Origin: Lacrimispora defluvii
GTDB lineage: Bacteria > Bacillota > Clostridia > Lachnospirales > Lachnospiraceae
DNA length: 64,000 bases
Direction of reading: 5' to 3'
Assembly (NCBI GenBank): GCA_013036995.1
Contig: JAAOXG010000016.1
Coordinates: 124,001 to 188,000, forward strand
Position 1 is the first letter of the stretch. Every line of letters starts with the position of its first letter. Shown one piece after another: positions 9,563 to 19,152 of this stretch. The notes under the pieces were generated by a model that was given only the letters and a program-made list of their open reading frames with translations, had not been told where the DNA came from and did no database searches. The position numbers and the translations under genes were made by a program.

Positions 9563-12500
9563 ATGGAGCTTGCTGCAGAACGAAACGGACGGATTCACAT
9601 ATGGATGGAAGAGCTAAAAAGCCATTTATTTGAAAGACTTTCATCAGTGACTTTTACCGGTTTTACGACAATAGAGCATTTCTCTTATGAGGAAGCATTA
9701 AAGCAGGAGTTTAACCCCATGCCTCAGGGAACCCCCTGGGGCAGTAAATGGGAATACGGCTGGTTTTTAACGGAGATCGTCATGCCAGAAGAGGCGGAGG
9801 GAAAGCGGATTTTTCTTCACCCGGAGGTAGGCGGTGAGATGCTTTTATGGGTAAATGGGAAAACGGCAGGTTCCAGAGATTTAAAGCACGATGGAATTAC
9901 ACTGACACGCCATGCAACGGCAGGTGAGCGTTTTTTTGTTGTGGCAGAAAGCTATGCAGGGCATGGACCGAGACTGGAAAAGGGCGGACCATGCCCTGAT
10001 TTTCGTACTGCGGTTCCAGAACCACCGGAGTTTCAGGTTAAGATAGGAGATTCGGATTTTGGAATCTGGAACGAAGATGCATTTCAGCTGCTGATGGACG
10101 TATTTACATTAAGCAAGCTTTCTGAGGGGCTTGATCCCAAATCCTTAAGAGCAATGAAAATAAATCAGGGACTTTTGGAATTTACATTTACAGCTGACTT
10201 TGAGCTGGACCGGGAAGGACGAAATAAATCGTTTCGTGAGGCCAGGAAAAAACTGGAACCCCTCCTTTCCTGTGTAAATGGGTCAACGGCTCCGGAGTTC
10301 ACCATTTTCGGACAATCCCATCTGGATCTGGCATGGCTGTGGCCATGGGAAGAGACAAAACGCAAATGTGCAAGAACGCTATCCACCCAGATTGCCTTAT
10401 CCGATGAATATGAGGATTATAAATTTCTCTTATGTGAGCCGCCGATTATGGAAAATGTAAAAGAACATTATCCTGAATTGTATGGACGCCTTTTAAAGAA
10501 AGTGGAAGAGGGATCCTTTATCCCTGAGGGCGGCATGTATGTGGAACCTGATACCAATCTGGTATCGGGAGAGAGCCTCATACGCCAGTGTCTGTACGGA
10601 AGAAAGTGGTTTCGAAAAGAACTTGGCATAGAAAGCGTTATGGTCTGGCTGCCGGACTGCTTCGGCTTTAACGGACAGCTGCCCCAGATCATGAAGGGCT
10701 GTGGAATCCGTTATTTTGCTACTCAGAAGATGGCCAGAGCGCTGAAGGGCTGTGATGTTTTCCCTTATAATAATTTTTGGTGGGAAGGAATCGATGGTAC
10801 CAGGATACTGACCCATTTTTATAAGAAGAACAATGCAAGGCTGGATCCTCTTGATCTGATTACCAGATGGGAGGAAGACCGGGTACAGCAGGAACATATT
10901 GATAGCTTTATTTTCCCGTTTGGATTTGGAGACGGCGGCGGCGGTGCCACCAGAGAAATGGCAGAGGTAGCAAAACGGGTGAAGGATTTAGAAGGCGCGC
11001 CCCGTACCCGAATGGAAAGTCCGGTTAAATTCTTTGAAAGACTGGAAGAAGAAAACTCTGTAAAAGAGGTTTACAAAGGGGAACTTTACCTGCCATGGCA
11101 TAGAGGAACCTATACGTCCCAGGCACGGATTAAGAAGGAAAACAGGTTGATGGAACGAACTCTTCGGGAAGCGGAGATGCTTAATTCCATTGCATGTTTT
11201 GTGGAGAGCGGCGAGAATAAAAGAGAAGAACTGGAAGCTTTGTGGAAAGTGCTTCTGTTTAACCAGTTCCATGATATATTACCGGGAACTTCCATCACCA
11301 GAGTTTATGAAGATGCAGCAGCCCAGTTAAAAAAAGCAGGAGAAAGCGCTCTCTGTATTTACGGGGAAGGGAAGAAGAAGCTCACTGGTTCAAAAGACGG
11401 GGGTCTGCTGGTATTTAACTCGCTTTCCTGGGAGCGGGAAGAACTGGTGGAGATACCTCTTGAAGAAGGAGAAGAACTAATTAACTGTGGCAGATTGCAG
11501 GTAAGTCAGACAATGGGAGATCAATTGCTGGTACCCGTGAAGGTACCTTCCTGTGGCTATGCCCAGATTGAAGAAAACAGCTGTGCAATACTGGAAGATA
11601 CTTGCAGAATCTATGAAGAGAACGGGTTCTTTATTTTAGAAAACCAGCTTTTAAGAGTAACCATTGATGGCATTGGACAGGTACGGAGCGTACTGGAACA
11701 GGATACGGGAACGGAATTTGTTGATGGAATTGCAAATCAGTTTCTTCTTTATCAGGATATCAATGTGGATTATGATGCATGGGAAATCAGCTCTTTCTAT
11801 AAAGATGTGCCGGTGAAACTCAATCAGGATGCAGTTATTACCATTGAGGAGACAGGCCCTTTAAAAGTGGTGCTTCTTGTAAAGCGGCAGATTCATAGGT
11901 CAGCCATGACCCAGAGAATATCCTTGTCTTATCACAGCAGGCGGATCGATTTTGCAACAGAGATTGACTGGCAGGAAACCCACAAGCTGTTGAAGACTTC
12001 GTTTCCCGTTACGATCCGGGCAGAGGAAGCGTTGGAAGAAATACAGTTTGGATATGTGAAACGGCCTACTCACCGCAACCGCCGTTATGATGCAGACCGG
12101 TATGAGGTGTGTAATTACCGTTATACTGCGATGACAGAGCCTGGAAGAACAGCGGCAGTGCTTAATGATTCCAAGTACGGAATCAGTACGGACGGGAATG
12201 CTATGGAACTGACATTGTTAAAAGCACCTGTATGGCCGGATATGTATGCAGATAAAGGGCTGCAGGAATTTACTTACTCCTTTTATGTAAAAAGCAGTGA
12301 TTTTGCGGACAGCGGTGTGGTACGCGAAGGAATGCAGCTGAACAGCCCGCTTAAATTCTGGGGAAAAGGGGCAGGTACCAAAGAGTATTTTGGTATATCG
12401 TCTGATAATGTGATTTTGGAGACAGTTAAAATGGCGGAAGACGGGGAAAATCATCTGATTTTAAGATTTAATGAGGCATTAGGAAGGCATACTTCCTGCG

Positions 12501-12661
12501 TGATAAAAACTGGTTTTAAAATCAGCAGACTGTGGGAAACTACAATGGAAGAAACCATATCATCCACAACTACACTGTCTGTAAAGCTCCTGGAGAATGA
12601 AAGTGAGATCCTCTTAAATTTTGCTCCTTTTGAAATAAAAACATTGCGTTTAGTTTTATAA
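9563..12661 (+). CDS. GH38 alpha-mannosidase (second copy)
   Basis: I take the ATG at 9563 because GGGAGG ends eight bases before it; the ATG at 9557 is too close to that site. The 1032-residue protein has the GH38 hallmarks: GQSHLDLAW (zinc ligands), nucleophile Asp365 in WLPDCFGF, GFGDGGGG and NQFHDILPGTS, then the beta-sandwich C-terminus. No signal peptide is present, so it is cytoplasmic. It differs in sequence from the first copy throughout the N-terminal region, which suggests a different linkage or oligosaccharide preference rather than a recent duplication. It has its own promoter-like sequence and is followed by a 9-bp hairpin and the HAD-transporter genes. Confidence 0.95.
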   Translation: MELAAERNGRIHIWMEELKSHLFERLSSVTFTGFTTIEHFSYEEALKQEFNPMPQGTPWGSKWEYGWFLTEIVMPEEAEGKRIFLHPEVGGEMLLWVNGKTAGSRDLKHDGITLTRHATAGERFFVVAESYAGHGPRLEKGGPCPDFRTAVPEPPEFQVKIGDSDFGIWNEDAFQLLMDVFTLSKLSEGLDPKSLRAMKINQGLLEFTFTADFELDREGRNKSFREARKKLEPLLSCVNGSTAPEFTIFGQSHLDLAWLWPWEETKRKCARTLSTQIALSDEYEDYKFLLCEPPIMENVKEHYPELYGRLLKKVEEGSFIPEGGMYVEPDTNLVSGESLIRQCLYGRKWFRKELGIESVMVWLPDCFGFNGQLPQIMKGCGIRYFATQKMARALKGCDVFPYNNFWWEGIDGTRILTHFYKKNNARLDPLDLITRWEEDRVQQEHIDSFIFPFGFGDGGGGATREMAEVAKRVKDLEGAPRTRMESPVKFFERLEEENSVKEVYKGELYLPWHRGTYTSQARIKKENRLMERTLREAEMLNSIACFVESGENKREELEALWKVLLFNQFHDILPGTSITRVYEDAAAQLKKAGESALCIYGEGKKKLTGSKDGGLLVFNSLSWEREELVEIPLEEGEELINCGRLQVSQTMGDQLLVPVKVPSCGYAQIEENSCAILEDTCRIYEENGFFILENQLLRVTIDGIGQVRSVLEQDTGTEFVDGIANQFLLYQDINVDYDAWEISSFYKDVPVKLNQDAVITIEETGPLKVVLLVKRQIHRSAMTQRISLSYHSRRIDFATEIDWQETHKLLKTSFPVTIRAEEALEEIQFGYVKRPTHRNRRYDADRYEVCNYRYTAMTEPGRTAAVLNDSKYGISTDGNAMELTLLKAPVWPDMYADKGLQEFTYSFYVKSSDFADSGVVREGMQLNSPLKFWGKGAGTKEYFGISSDNVILETVKMAEDGENHLILRFNEALGRHTSCVIKTGFKISRLWETTMEETISSTTTLSVKLLENESEILLNFAPFEIKTLRLVL

Positions 12662-12667
12662 ACGCAA
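12644..12667 (+). terminator. hairpin across the stop codon of the second mannosidase
   Basis: TTGCGTTTA and TAAACGCAA form a 9-bp stem with a 6-base loop, spanning the TAA stop. It is followed by an A-run rather than T on the plus strand, so its terminator role is uncertain. Confidence 0.35.
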
Positions 12668-12791
12668 AAAATGCGAGTAAGATGGTTTCAATAAAAACAA
12701 ATTACGCATAGCAACAATGTACCCAAAATATTATAATGTTTTCATCAGCTTTAAGAAAAAACACACCAAAATTTGATATGGAGTTAACAAA

Positions 12792-13334
12792 ATGCAAAAG
12801 AAGCTAATCATTTTTACAGACAGTGGGGATACCATTATTGACGAAGGTACTGAAATTCGCAATGATGAGGATATTGTAATCCACGCGGAATTAATTCCCG
12901 GTGCAGGAGAGACCTTAAAAGCTCTTTACGACGCCGGTTATGTCATTGCTATGGTGGCTGACGGAGAAGAACAGTCCTTCACCAATGTTTATGAAGAAAA
13001 TGGCCTTGGTTATTGCTTCCACACCAGAACAATTTCCGAGATCGTTGGGGTCCAGAAACCTTCCGAGAGAATGTTTATAGATGCCATGGAGAAAAATCAC
13101 CTGACAGAAGAAGATAAAAAACGGGTGGTTATGATTGGAAATAATGTGAGAAAGGACGTTGCCGGAGCCAACCGCTTTGGAATTACCTCTATTCTCATAG
13201 ACTGGTCTCCGCGCTATGATATGAATCCGGCCGATGAATGGGAGACGCCGGACTATACCGTCCATGAGCCGAAAGAGCTTCTGGCACTGATTGAGAGTCT
13301 GGAGGCAGAGCTTCAAAAAGACGGAAACGAATAG
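12792..13334 (+). CDS. HAD-superfamily hydrolase-like protein
   Basis: This 180-residue protein has a Rossmann-like HAD fold: motif I IFTDSGDTI (nucleophile-position Asp10), motif III lysine in VQKPSERMF, and motif IV VVMIGNNVRKDVAGA with its acidic residue. Two features are unusual: the residue two after the nucleophile, normally the general acid Asp, is Gly (as in DxGDT subfamilies), and motif II reads AMVADG without a clear Ser/Thr. It may be a sugar-phosphate phosphatase with altered chemistry, or non-catalytic. It starts the unit with the LplB/YtcP/LplA-type transporter, 18 bases ahead of the first permease, and a TATAAT-like box lies at 12732-12737. Confidence 0.75.
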   Translation: MQKKLIIFTDSGDTIIDEGTEIRNDEDIVIHAELIPGAGETLKALYDAGYVIAMVADGEEQSFTNVYEENGLGYCFHTRTISEIVGVQKPSERMFIDAMEKNHLTEEDKKRVVMIGNNVRKDVAGANRFGITSILIDWSPRYDMNPADEWETPDYTVHEPKELLALIESLEAELQKDGNE

Positions 13335-13352
13335 AAGGAGGGTATGGATATT

Positions 13353-14288
13353 ATGAAAGAAAAGACAATCAAGGAAAAGGCACGTAAGATTCCCTTTAAG
13401 GTGTATGTGCGCAATACCTGGCAGCTTTACTTAATGCTTCTGATTCCGGTTGTTTATATGCTTATGTTCCGTTATAAGCCCATGATCGGAGGAATTATTG
13501 CTTTTAAGAAATTTAACGTATTTGCAGGAATATGGAATAGCCCATGGGTTGGTTTTGCTCATTTTAAAGAGGCATTCGGTTCCAAAGATTTCTGGAATGC
13601 GTTAGTCAATACATTGATATTAAATATTGGTGACCTGATTATTGGATTTCCGGTACCAGTACTGATTGCTGTATTCCTGTTTGAAATCAGAAATGTGCAT
13701 ATCAGAAAAGCGACACAGACTATTTTGTATCTCCCTAACTTCCTTTCCTGGGTTATTATTGCAGGTATCATTACCCAGCTGTTCTCTACAAGCGGTCTTG
13801 TAAATGATATTTTCCGCAAAGTTGGAGCTCGGGAAGTGAACTTCTTAAGCAGTCCTTTTATATGGAGATTTGTTTACTGGTTTGCAGGAATCTGGCAGTC
13901 AGCCGGTTATTCTCTGATTATTTATCTCGCAGCGCTTACTGCTACGGATCCGTCTCTTGGAGAAGCGGCTTATATCGATGGCGCAACCAGACTACAGAGA
14001 ATAGCCCATGTGACCATTCCACAGATCAGACCTACCATTTCAATTATGCTTATTATGCAGCTTGGTAAGATCGTCTCCATTGATTTTGACCGTCCATATA
14101 TGATGGGAAATACGCTGGTTAAAAGTGCAGCCGACGTTATCAGTACTTATGTTTATAGTGTAGGTCTTCAGGCAGGACGTTTTGATTTCGCTACTGCCGT
14201 GGGTCTCTTCCAGTCCGTTGTCGGAATCATTATGATTCTGTCAGTGAATCAGATTTCTAAAAAAATGGGAGAGGAGGGAATTATGTAA
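13353..14288 (+). CDS. ABC polysaccharide transporter permease (LplB type)
   Basis: I chose the ATG at 13353 because AAGGAGGG at 13335-13342 leaves a usable spacing; the ATG at 13344 directly abuts that site. The 311-residue protein has six hydrophobic segments, the N-terminal YLMLLIPVVYMLMFRYKPM signature of LplB-like permeases and the EAA loop GEAAYIDGATRLQRIAHVT. The family imports complex oligosaccharides such as those from pectin, xylan or host glycans. The stop codon overlaps the start of the partner permease by one base (TAATG), so the two are translated together. Confidence 0.93.
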   Translation: MKEKTIKEKARKIPFKVYVRNTWQLYLMLLIPVVYMLMFRYKPMIGGIIAFKKFNVFAGIWNSPWVGFAHFKEAFGSKDFWNALVNTLILNIGDLIIGFPVPVLIAVFLFEIRNVHIRKATQTILYLPNFLSWVIIAGIITQLFSTSGLVNDIFRKVGAREVNFLSSPFIWRFVYWFAGIWQSAGYSLIIYLAALTATDPSLGEAAYIDGATRLQRIAHVTIPQIRPTISIMLIMQLGKIVSIDFDRPYMMGNTLVKSAADVISTYVYSVGLQAGRFDFATAVGLFQSVVGIIMILSVNQISKKMGEEGIM

Positions 14289-15154
14289 TGAGCGAATTAA
14301 AGAGCAAAGCAGACAGAAGGTTCCAGCTTTTCTGGAACACATTTTTCGTAGTAATCAGTATCGTGGCATTGATTCCCATAGTCAGAGTAGTATCCATGTC
14401 ATTGAGTTCCAAGGATGCCATTCTGGGTGGTAAAGTATTCCTTTATCCTGTCCAGTTTACAGTGGAAGCTTATGTCAGATCATTTCGCAGCGGAAGCTTC
14501 ATTTCCTCATTTATTTACTCCGTGTTCCTGATGCTTGGATCCACTGCCGTATGTATCGTCATGACCGTACTTGCAGCTTATCCCCTTTCTAAGAAGAACT
14601 TAAAAGGCGGAGCAATCATTATGACCTTGTTTGTAATGACTATGTATTTAGATCCAGGTATTATCCCGAAATATCTAAACGTAAAAAGTCTTAAGCTTAT
14701 CGATACGGTTTGGGCTTTGATTATACCGGAAGCACTGAGTGCGTATAACATGATCATCATGTGTACTGCATTTAAGGGACTGGATTCATCCCTCTACGAA
14801 GCAGCGAAGATTGATGGCTGTAATGAAATACAGACATTATTCAAAGTAGCACTTCCGCTGGTTTATCCGACACTGGCTACATTGGCATTGTTTTATGCTG
14901 TGGGCAGATGGAACCGTTTAAGTGATGTTCTTTACTATGTAAACTCTTCCAAGCTGTATACCGTACAGATGGTGTTAAAACAGCTGATCGAAGCAGTAAA
15001 GCTGACCCAGGAGGAAGGAATTCAGTCTCAGCTTGTAGCAGATAACATTAAATCAGCAAGTATTGTAATTTCCATGACACCAATGGTTATTGCATATCCA
15101 TTTATTCAGAAATATTTTACAAAGGGCATTATGCTTGGTGCCGTTAAAGGTTGA
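14288..15154 (+). CDS. ABC polysaccharide transporter permease (YtcP/LplC type)
   Basis: This 288-residue membrane protein has the MalG-like layout of the YtcP branch: RVVSMSLSSKDAILGGKV early, the EAA loop YEAAKIDGCNEIQTLFKVALP near residues 174-194, and a C-terminus in YFTKGIMLGAVKG, the conserved end of this family. Its ATG shares a base with the stop of the LplB-type gene. It forms the inner-membrane channel with that permease and is fed by the large lipoprotein encoded next. No ATPase is encoded nearby. Confidence 0.94.
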   Translation: MSELKSKADRRFQLFWNTFFVVISIVALIPIVRVVSMSLSSKDAILGGKVFLYPVQFTVEAYVRSFRSGSFISSFIYSVFLMLGSTAVCIVMTVLAAYPLSKKNLKGGAIIMTLFVMTMYLDPGIIPKYLNVKSLKLIDTVWALIIPEALSAYNMIIMCTAFKGLDSSLYEAAKIDGCNEIQTLFKVALPLVYPTLATLALFYAVGRWNRLSDVLYYVNSSKLYTVQMVLKQLIEAVKLTQEEGIQSQLVADNIKSASIVISMTPMVIAYPFIQKYFTKGIMLGAVKG

Positions 15155-15202
15155 TTATTTATTAATTAAATAATATAAACGATATGAAAGGGAGGTTTTA
15201 TA

Positions 15203-16825
15203 ATGAAAAAAGCAAAATTATTAAAGAGCTGTGTAGCTGTTTTAGCTGCAGCATCTCTGGTAACCGGATGTGGCTCCGGCGCAGCAAAAGATGCAACAAC
15301 AGCAACCACCGCAGCAGCTGGCGGTACAGAAACAAAGGCAGCAGAAGCTTCCTCTTCCGCTGACAAGGGCGAAGAAGTAAGCATTAAGGTTATGATCTGG
15401 GACAGAGGTGATGCAGCTCCCGGTACAACAGTAGAGAATAATACCCAGACAGAATGGGTAAAGAAACAGGTAAAAGAAAAGTACAATATTAACGTAGAGT
15501 ACGTTTCAGTACCAAGATCTTCTTCTGATGAAAAAGTAAATATCATGATGTCTGGTGGAAGTGCTCCTGATATCGTGTTTACTTATAATCAGGGTCTCTT
15601 CTACAGCTTTGCGCAGGCTGGCGGTCTTACAGATTTAACTGAGGCTTATGAAAAGAACGGCGCAGATATTAAGAAATTCGTGGCAGATGCTCAGAACATG
15701 GGACAGATAGATGGTAAGCAGTTTGCAATCATGAAACAGAGAGGTGTTGAATCTCCACGTCATACAGCTTATATCCGTCAGGACTGGCTGGATAAACTTG
15801 GAATGCAGATGCCAAAAACCAAAGAAGAGCTTGTTACTTATTTACAGGCAGTAAAAGACAAAAACCCTGGTGGCGTAGACAATGTAATTCCATGGGCCAT
15901 GAGTGGACGTAATGATACTGAAAAAGGCTATATCAATTACCTTGGTTCTTATGTTAACCTTGCAAGCGATAAGGATGCTTATGTATACAGTGAAGCTTAT
16001 ATGGCTGTAGCTCCTGGCGCTGTTGATGGTCTGAAAAAATTAAATGAACTTTATAACAAAGGACTTATTAACAAAGATTTTGCAACTGATACAAACGAAG
16101 ATCTTTACAAGGCTCAGGTAACAGCTGGAAACGTAGGTTTCTTCCTTGATGATACAGAAAGTCCATGGAACTATATCACTGTATTAAATCAGAGCGCAGG
16201 CGGCAGAACTTTCGTTCCTGTACAGTGCTTTGAACTGGCTGACGGTTCTTACCGTACACCATTTGAGCCAAGACACGGTATGTTTGTAATGGTACCAAAG
16301 AGCAGCGAGAAGAAGGCAGATGCCTGTATGAAGTATTTAAACTGGATGGCAGATCCAGCAGTTGCTGAAAATATCGTATTCACTGCAGAACACAAGAGAG
16401 ATGAAAACGGAGTTCCGATCAAATTATCCAGCGAAGAGCTTTCTTCAAAGGGATACCCAGGAACCTGTGATGACTTAAATATCGTTAACCTGGCTATGGA
16501 TTGGACTACAAAGAAAGATTCAATTGTATCTAAATGGATTAAAGATCAGTCTGTTGAATGGGAAACCCCTGACTGGTTCTCTAATTTCTATGATGTTCGT
16601 TCCGAAGGAAAGTTCCGTTTCCCTGTATATGCTAACATTTCACAGGCAGAAGCTGATTACGGTAAGAATGTTGAGAACTTAATGGTAGGTTATGTTTACA
16701 AGCTGATCAGCTGTACACCGGATCAGTTCGATAGTCTGCAGAAGACAGAATATGACAATCTTGTTAATGCAGGGCTGCAGAAGATTCTTGACGCAAGAGC
16801 AGAATATTTTGACACAATAAAGTAA
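15203..16825 (+). CDS. ABC transporter substrate-binding lipoprotein (LplA type)
   Basis: This 540-residue lipoprotein is preceded by GGGAGG and begins with a signal peptide whose lipobox is LVTGCGSG. It is longer than the family-1 binding protein at 3052 and has the features of the LplA group: IKVMIWDRGD after the linker, NIMMSGGSAPDIVF, the glycine/aspartate-rich middle and a C-terminal YDNLVNAGLQKILDARAEY helix. It would sit on the outer face of the membrane and capture a larger oligosaccharide for the LplB/YtcP permeases. Pairing with GH105 and GH38 enzymes points to a plant or host glycan; the ligand cannot be read from the sequence. Confidence 0.93.
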   Translation: MKKAKLLKSCVAVLAAASLVTGCGSGAAKDATTATTAAAGGTETKAAEASSSADKGEEVSIKVMIWDRGDAAPGTTVENNTQTEWVKKQVKEKYNINVEYVSVPRSSSDEKVNIMMSGGSAPDIVFTYNQGLFYSFAQAGGLTDLTEAYEKNGADIKKFVADAQNMGQIDGKQFAIMKQRGVESPRHTAYIRQDWLDKLGMQMPKTKEELVTYLQAVKDKNPGGVDNVIPWAMSGRNDTEKGYINYLGSYVNLASDKDAYVYSEAYMAVAPGAVDGLKKLNELYNKGLINKDFATDTNEDLYKAQVTAGNVGFFLDDTESPWNYITVLNQSAGGRTFVPVQCFELADGSYRTPFEPRHGMFVMVPKSSEKKADACMKYLNWMADPAVAENIVFTAEHKRDENGVPIKLSSEELSSKGYPGTCDDLNIVNLAMDWTTKKDSIVSKWIKDQSVEWETPDWFSNFYDVRSEGKFRFPVYANISQAEADYGKNVENLMVGYVYKLISCTPDQFDSLQKTEYDNLVNAGLQKILDARAEYFDTIK

Positions 16826-16853
16826 TTCCTTAACAGGGCAGCAGGCTATAAGA

Positions 16854-16916
16854 AGCTCGTTACAGCTCTTTTTCATCAAAATAATGATGATGCCGGGAAG
16901 CTGTAACGGGCTTTTT
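16854..16916 (+). terminator. intrinsic terminator of the HAD-LplB-YtcP-LplA unit
   Basis: AGCTCGTTACAGCT pairs with AGCTGTAACGGGCT over 14 bases with one G-U pair, an inner CATCA/TGATG stem stacks above it, and TTTTT follows. It lies between converging genes. Confidence 0.88.
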
Positions 16917-16931
16917 CTGCCCATCTGATCG

Positions 16932-17846
16932 TTAAAAAATTGTCGGAATGCTGTTTCCGCCTCCATCTTTACGGAATTCAGAGGGCGACTGGCTGCAATA
17001 CTTTTGAAAGATTCGGTTAAATTGTGAAAAGCTTGTAAATCCGCATTCTTCCGCCAGTTCAGAAATCTTCTTTTTCGTGTTTAAAAGCAGGTATTGCACG
17101 TTTCGTATCCGTGTCATCTGAATGTATTGGGTCAGGGTGTAACCAGTCACATCTTTAAACTGATGGGACAGATAGTAAGGACTGATATAAAATTCCCTGG
17201 AAAGGGAGTCCAGTGTTAATTCTTCTGAATAATGATTATGAATGAAGTTGGCAATGGTGTATATTTTTTGAGAAGCTTCATCTTTTAACGGTTCATTGGA
17301 ATAGGTGTTAAAAGGTGCCAGCTGCCGTAATGTATAAAGAAATTCCACAAACATTCCGTGGACAATGAGTGATTTCAGTTCCGGTTCTTCGTCCTGAAAG
17401 GAGTATCGGTAAATGCGGTTAAGTTTTTCATTAATCAGCTGCTGCTGTTTGGAAGGAAAACGGAAAATCGGCAGTGGTGAGTAAAAAGGTTCAAAAAGCT
17501 TCTGATAGGTTTCAGGCATTCCCCAAAGGGAAGGGGGATACAAAAAACCGATAATCAGCCGTTTGCTGGGGGCACCTTTCTGATATTCGGAGCGGTGCAG
17601 CACCGAAGGGCGAAGAAGTACGATATCACCGGATCGTATGGAGTATGGGATACCTTCTACCAGATGGTATGCCTGGGGACTGATCAGTATCATCAGTTCA
17701 TAAAAGGAATGAAAATGCTGAAATGGCATGTTGATATCAAAGGATCGTTCATCATAATCAAAGTAATAATAAAGAGAGTGCTGGATATCGTTAATGGTGA
17801 TATTATGTTTTTTCTTATAAAGCAGTGTATCATCAGGGTTTGTCAT
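16932..17846 (-). CDS. AraC-family transcriptional regulator with cupin-like sensor
   Basis: I take the ATG at 17846, preceded by AAAGGTGG; the open frame extends 106 codons further but that part is low-complexity and has no start site. The 304-residue protein has an N-terminal cupin-like ligand domain (FQHFHSFYELMILIS; GDIVLLRPSVLHRSEYQ) and a C-terminal pair of AraC helix-turn-helix motifs (LTLDSLSREFYISPYYLSHQFK; ISELAEECGFTSFSQFNRIFQK). It diverges from the GH105 gene and faces the LplA-type operon, so it probably activates one or both in response to a sugar. Confidence 0.92.
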   Translation of the reverse strand: MTNPDDTLLYKKKHNITINDIQHSLYYYFDYDERSFDINMPFQHFHSFYELMILISPQAYHLVEGIPYSIRSGDIVLLRPSVLHRSEYQKGAPSKRLIIGFLYPPSLWGMPETYQKLFEPFYSPLPIFRFPSKQQQLINEKLNRIYRYSFQDEEPELKSLIVHGMFVEFLYTLRQLAPFNTYSNEPLKDEASQKIYTIANFIHNHYSEELTLDSLSREFYISPYYLSHQFKDVTGYTLTQYIQMTRIRNVQYLLLNTKKKISELAEECGFTSFSQFNRIFQKYCSQSPSEFRKDGGGNSIPTIF

Positions 17847-18016
17847 AGGATCCACCTTTATACTTTCTATGAAATAGTCATGTATCGGATAATCATTATA
17901 GCAGAATGATGACAAGATGTGCAATACATTGGTAAATAAAAAAGAAAAATATTGTAGAGATTGCAAAGTGCCCCAACCAGTTCGTTGGCTGGCATCAGAA
18001 AGGAAGTGGCAAAAGA

Positions 18017-19093
18017 ATGGAAAATTTAAAAGAGAAAATAAACCTGCTTGTATCCAGCTTTGAAAAGATTCTGTATGATGAAGATGATATCTTTTTAAAA
18101 AACATGCAGTCGAATAATCTGGCTGGAGACAATCCGGAACGGTACCGCTATTGGGAATGGACACAGGGAGTAGGCTTATTCGGTTTATGGAAGATCTATG
18201 AAGAAACCGGTGAGGAAGAAATTATAGAGAAACTGAATAAGTATTATGAGAGACAGCTAACCATTGGTTTGCCTGCCCGTAATATTAACACAACAGCTCC
18301 TCTTCTGGCTTTAACCTATCTGGTTGAGAAAGACGGAAATGAGACTTATATGGAAATCTGCCGGGACTGGGCGCAGTGGCTTGTGGATGAACTTCCCAAA
18401 ACAGAAGAAGGCGGATTTCAGCACCTGACTTCTGATACTTTAAATGAGCAGGAACTTTGGGATGATACGCTCTTTATGTCCGTTTTATTCCTTGCCCGTA
18501 TGGGTGTGATTCTTAAGAAACAGGAATGGATTGATGAGGCTGAATATCAGTTCCTCATCCATGTGAAATATCTGGCCGACAAAAAGACCGGTCTCTGGTA
18601 TCATGGCTGGACGTTCCATGGCTGCCATAATTTCGCCGGTGCATTCTGGGGTAGAGGCAACAGCTGGATCACAATGGCGATTCCGGAACTGTTCGGCATC
18701 ATTCCATGCAGCGGTGCTGTCAAACACTATTTAACAGAAGCATTAAAAAATCAGATTGATGCGTTGGTTTCCTACCAGAACGAAAACGGCATGTGGCATA
18801 CAGTCATTGATGACAATACCTCTTACGTTGAGGCCAGTGCAACCTGTGGTTTTGGATATGGAATATTAAAAGCGGTTCATTTAGGACTTGTGGATGCTTC
18901 TTTTGAGGCAAGTGCCAGAAAGGCTCTTCTACCCGTTCTTCAGTGTATTGATACGGAAGGTGTGGTGCATCAGGTATCCTATGGAACACCTATGGGAAGA
19001 GAAAGTGTACAGTTCTATAAAGATATTGAACTTCGCCCAATGCCATACGGACAGGCAATGGCTATGCTCTTCCTGTTAGAAGCATCAAAATAA
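18017..19093 (+). CDS. GH105 unsaturated rhamnogalacturonyl/glucuronyl hydrolase (YteR/YesR-like)
   Basis: This 358-residue protein has the (alpha/alpha)6-barrel signatures of GH105: YWEWTQGVGLFGLWK, LWDDTLFMS with the conserved Asp149-Asp150, FWGRGNSW, a TCGFGYG segment and PMPYGQAMAMLFLLE at the end. Family members hydrolyse the unsaturated uronic acid left at the non-reducing end by polysaccharide lyases, for example rhamnogalacturonan disaccharides. There is no signal peptide, so the substrate is presumably imported. GGAAGTGG-type sequence precedes the ATG. It is divergent from the AraC regulator and followed by a hairpin terminator. Confidence 0.92.
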   Translation: MENLKEKINLLVSSFEKILYDEDDIFLKNMQSNNLAGDNPERYRYWEWTQGVGLFGLWKIYEETGEEEIIEKLNKYYERQLTIGLPARNINTTAPLLALTYLVEKDGNETYMEICRDWAQWLVDELPKTEEGGFQHLTSDTLNEQELWDDTLFMSVLFLARMGVILKKQEWIDEAEYQFLIHVKYLADKKTGLWYHGWTFHGCHNFAGAFWGRGNSWITMAIPELFGIIPCSGAVKHYLTEALKNQIDALVSYQNENGMWHTVIDDNTSYVEASATCGFGYGILKAVHLGLVDASFEASARKALLPVLQCIDTEGVVHQVSYGTPMGRESVQFYKDIELRPMPYGQAMAMLFLLEASK

Positions 19094-19101
19094 TAAAAGA
19101 C

Positions 19102-19137
19102 AAAGGGCGGACCCATTATACGGCAATCCGCTCTTTT
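19102..19137 (+). terminator. intrinsic terminator after the GH105 gene
   Basis: AAAGGGCGGA pairs with TCCGCTCTTT (one G-U) and TTTT overlaps the stem end. The next gene's ribosome-binding site begins only a few bases later, so some read-through is likely. Confidence 0.7.
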
Positions 19138-19152
19138 ACTATGGAGGAAAAA

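Noticed and set aside
10493..10897. 134-codon minus-strand frame within the second mannosidase
   Set aside because: It overlaps catalytic motifs of a clear GH38 gene and has no start signal or recognisable domain.
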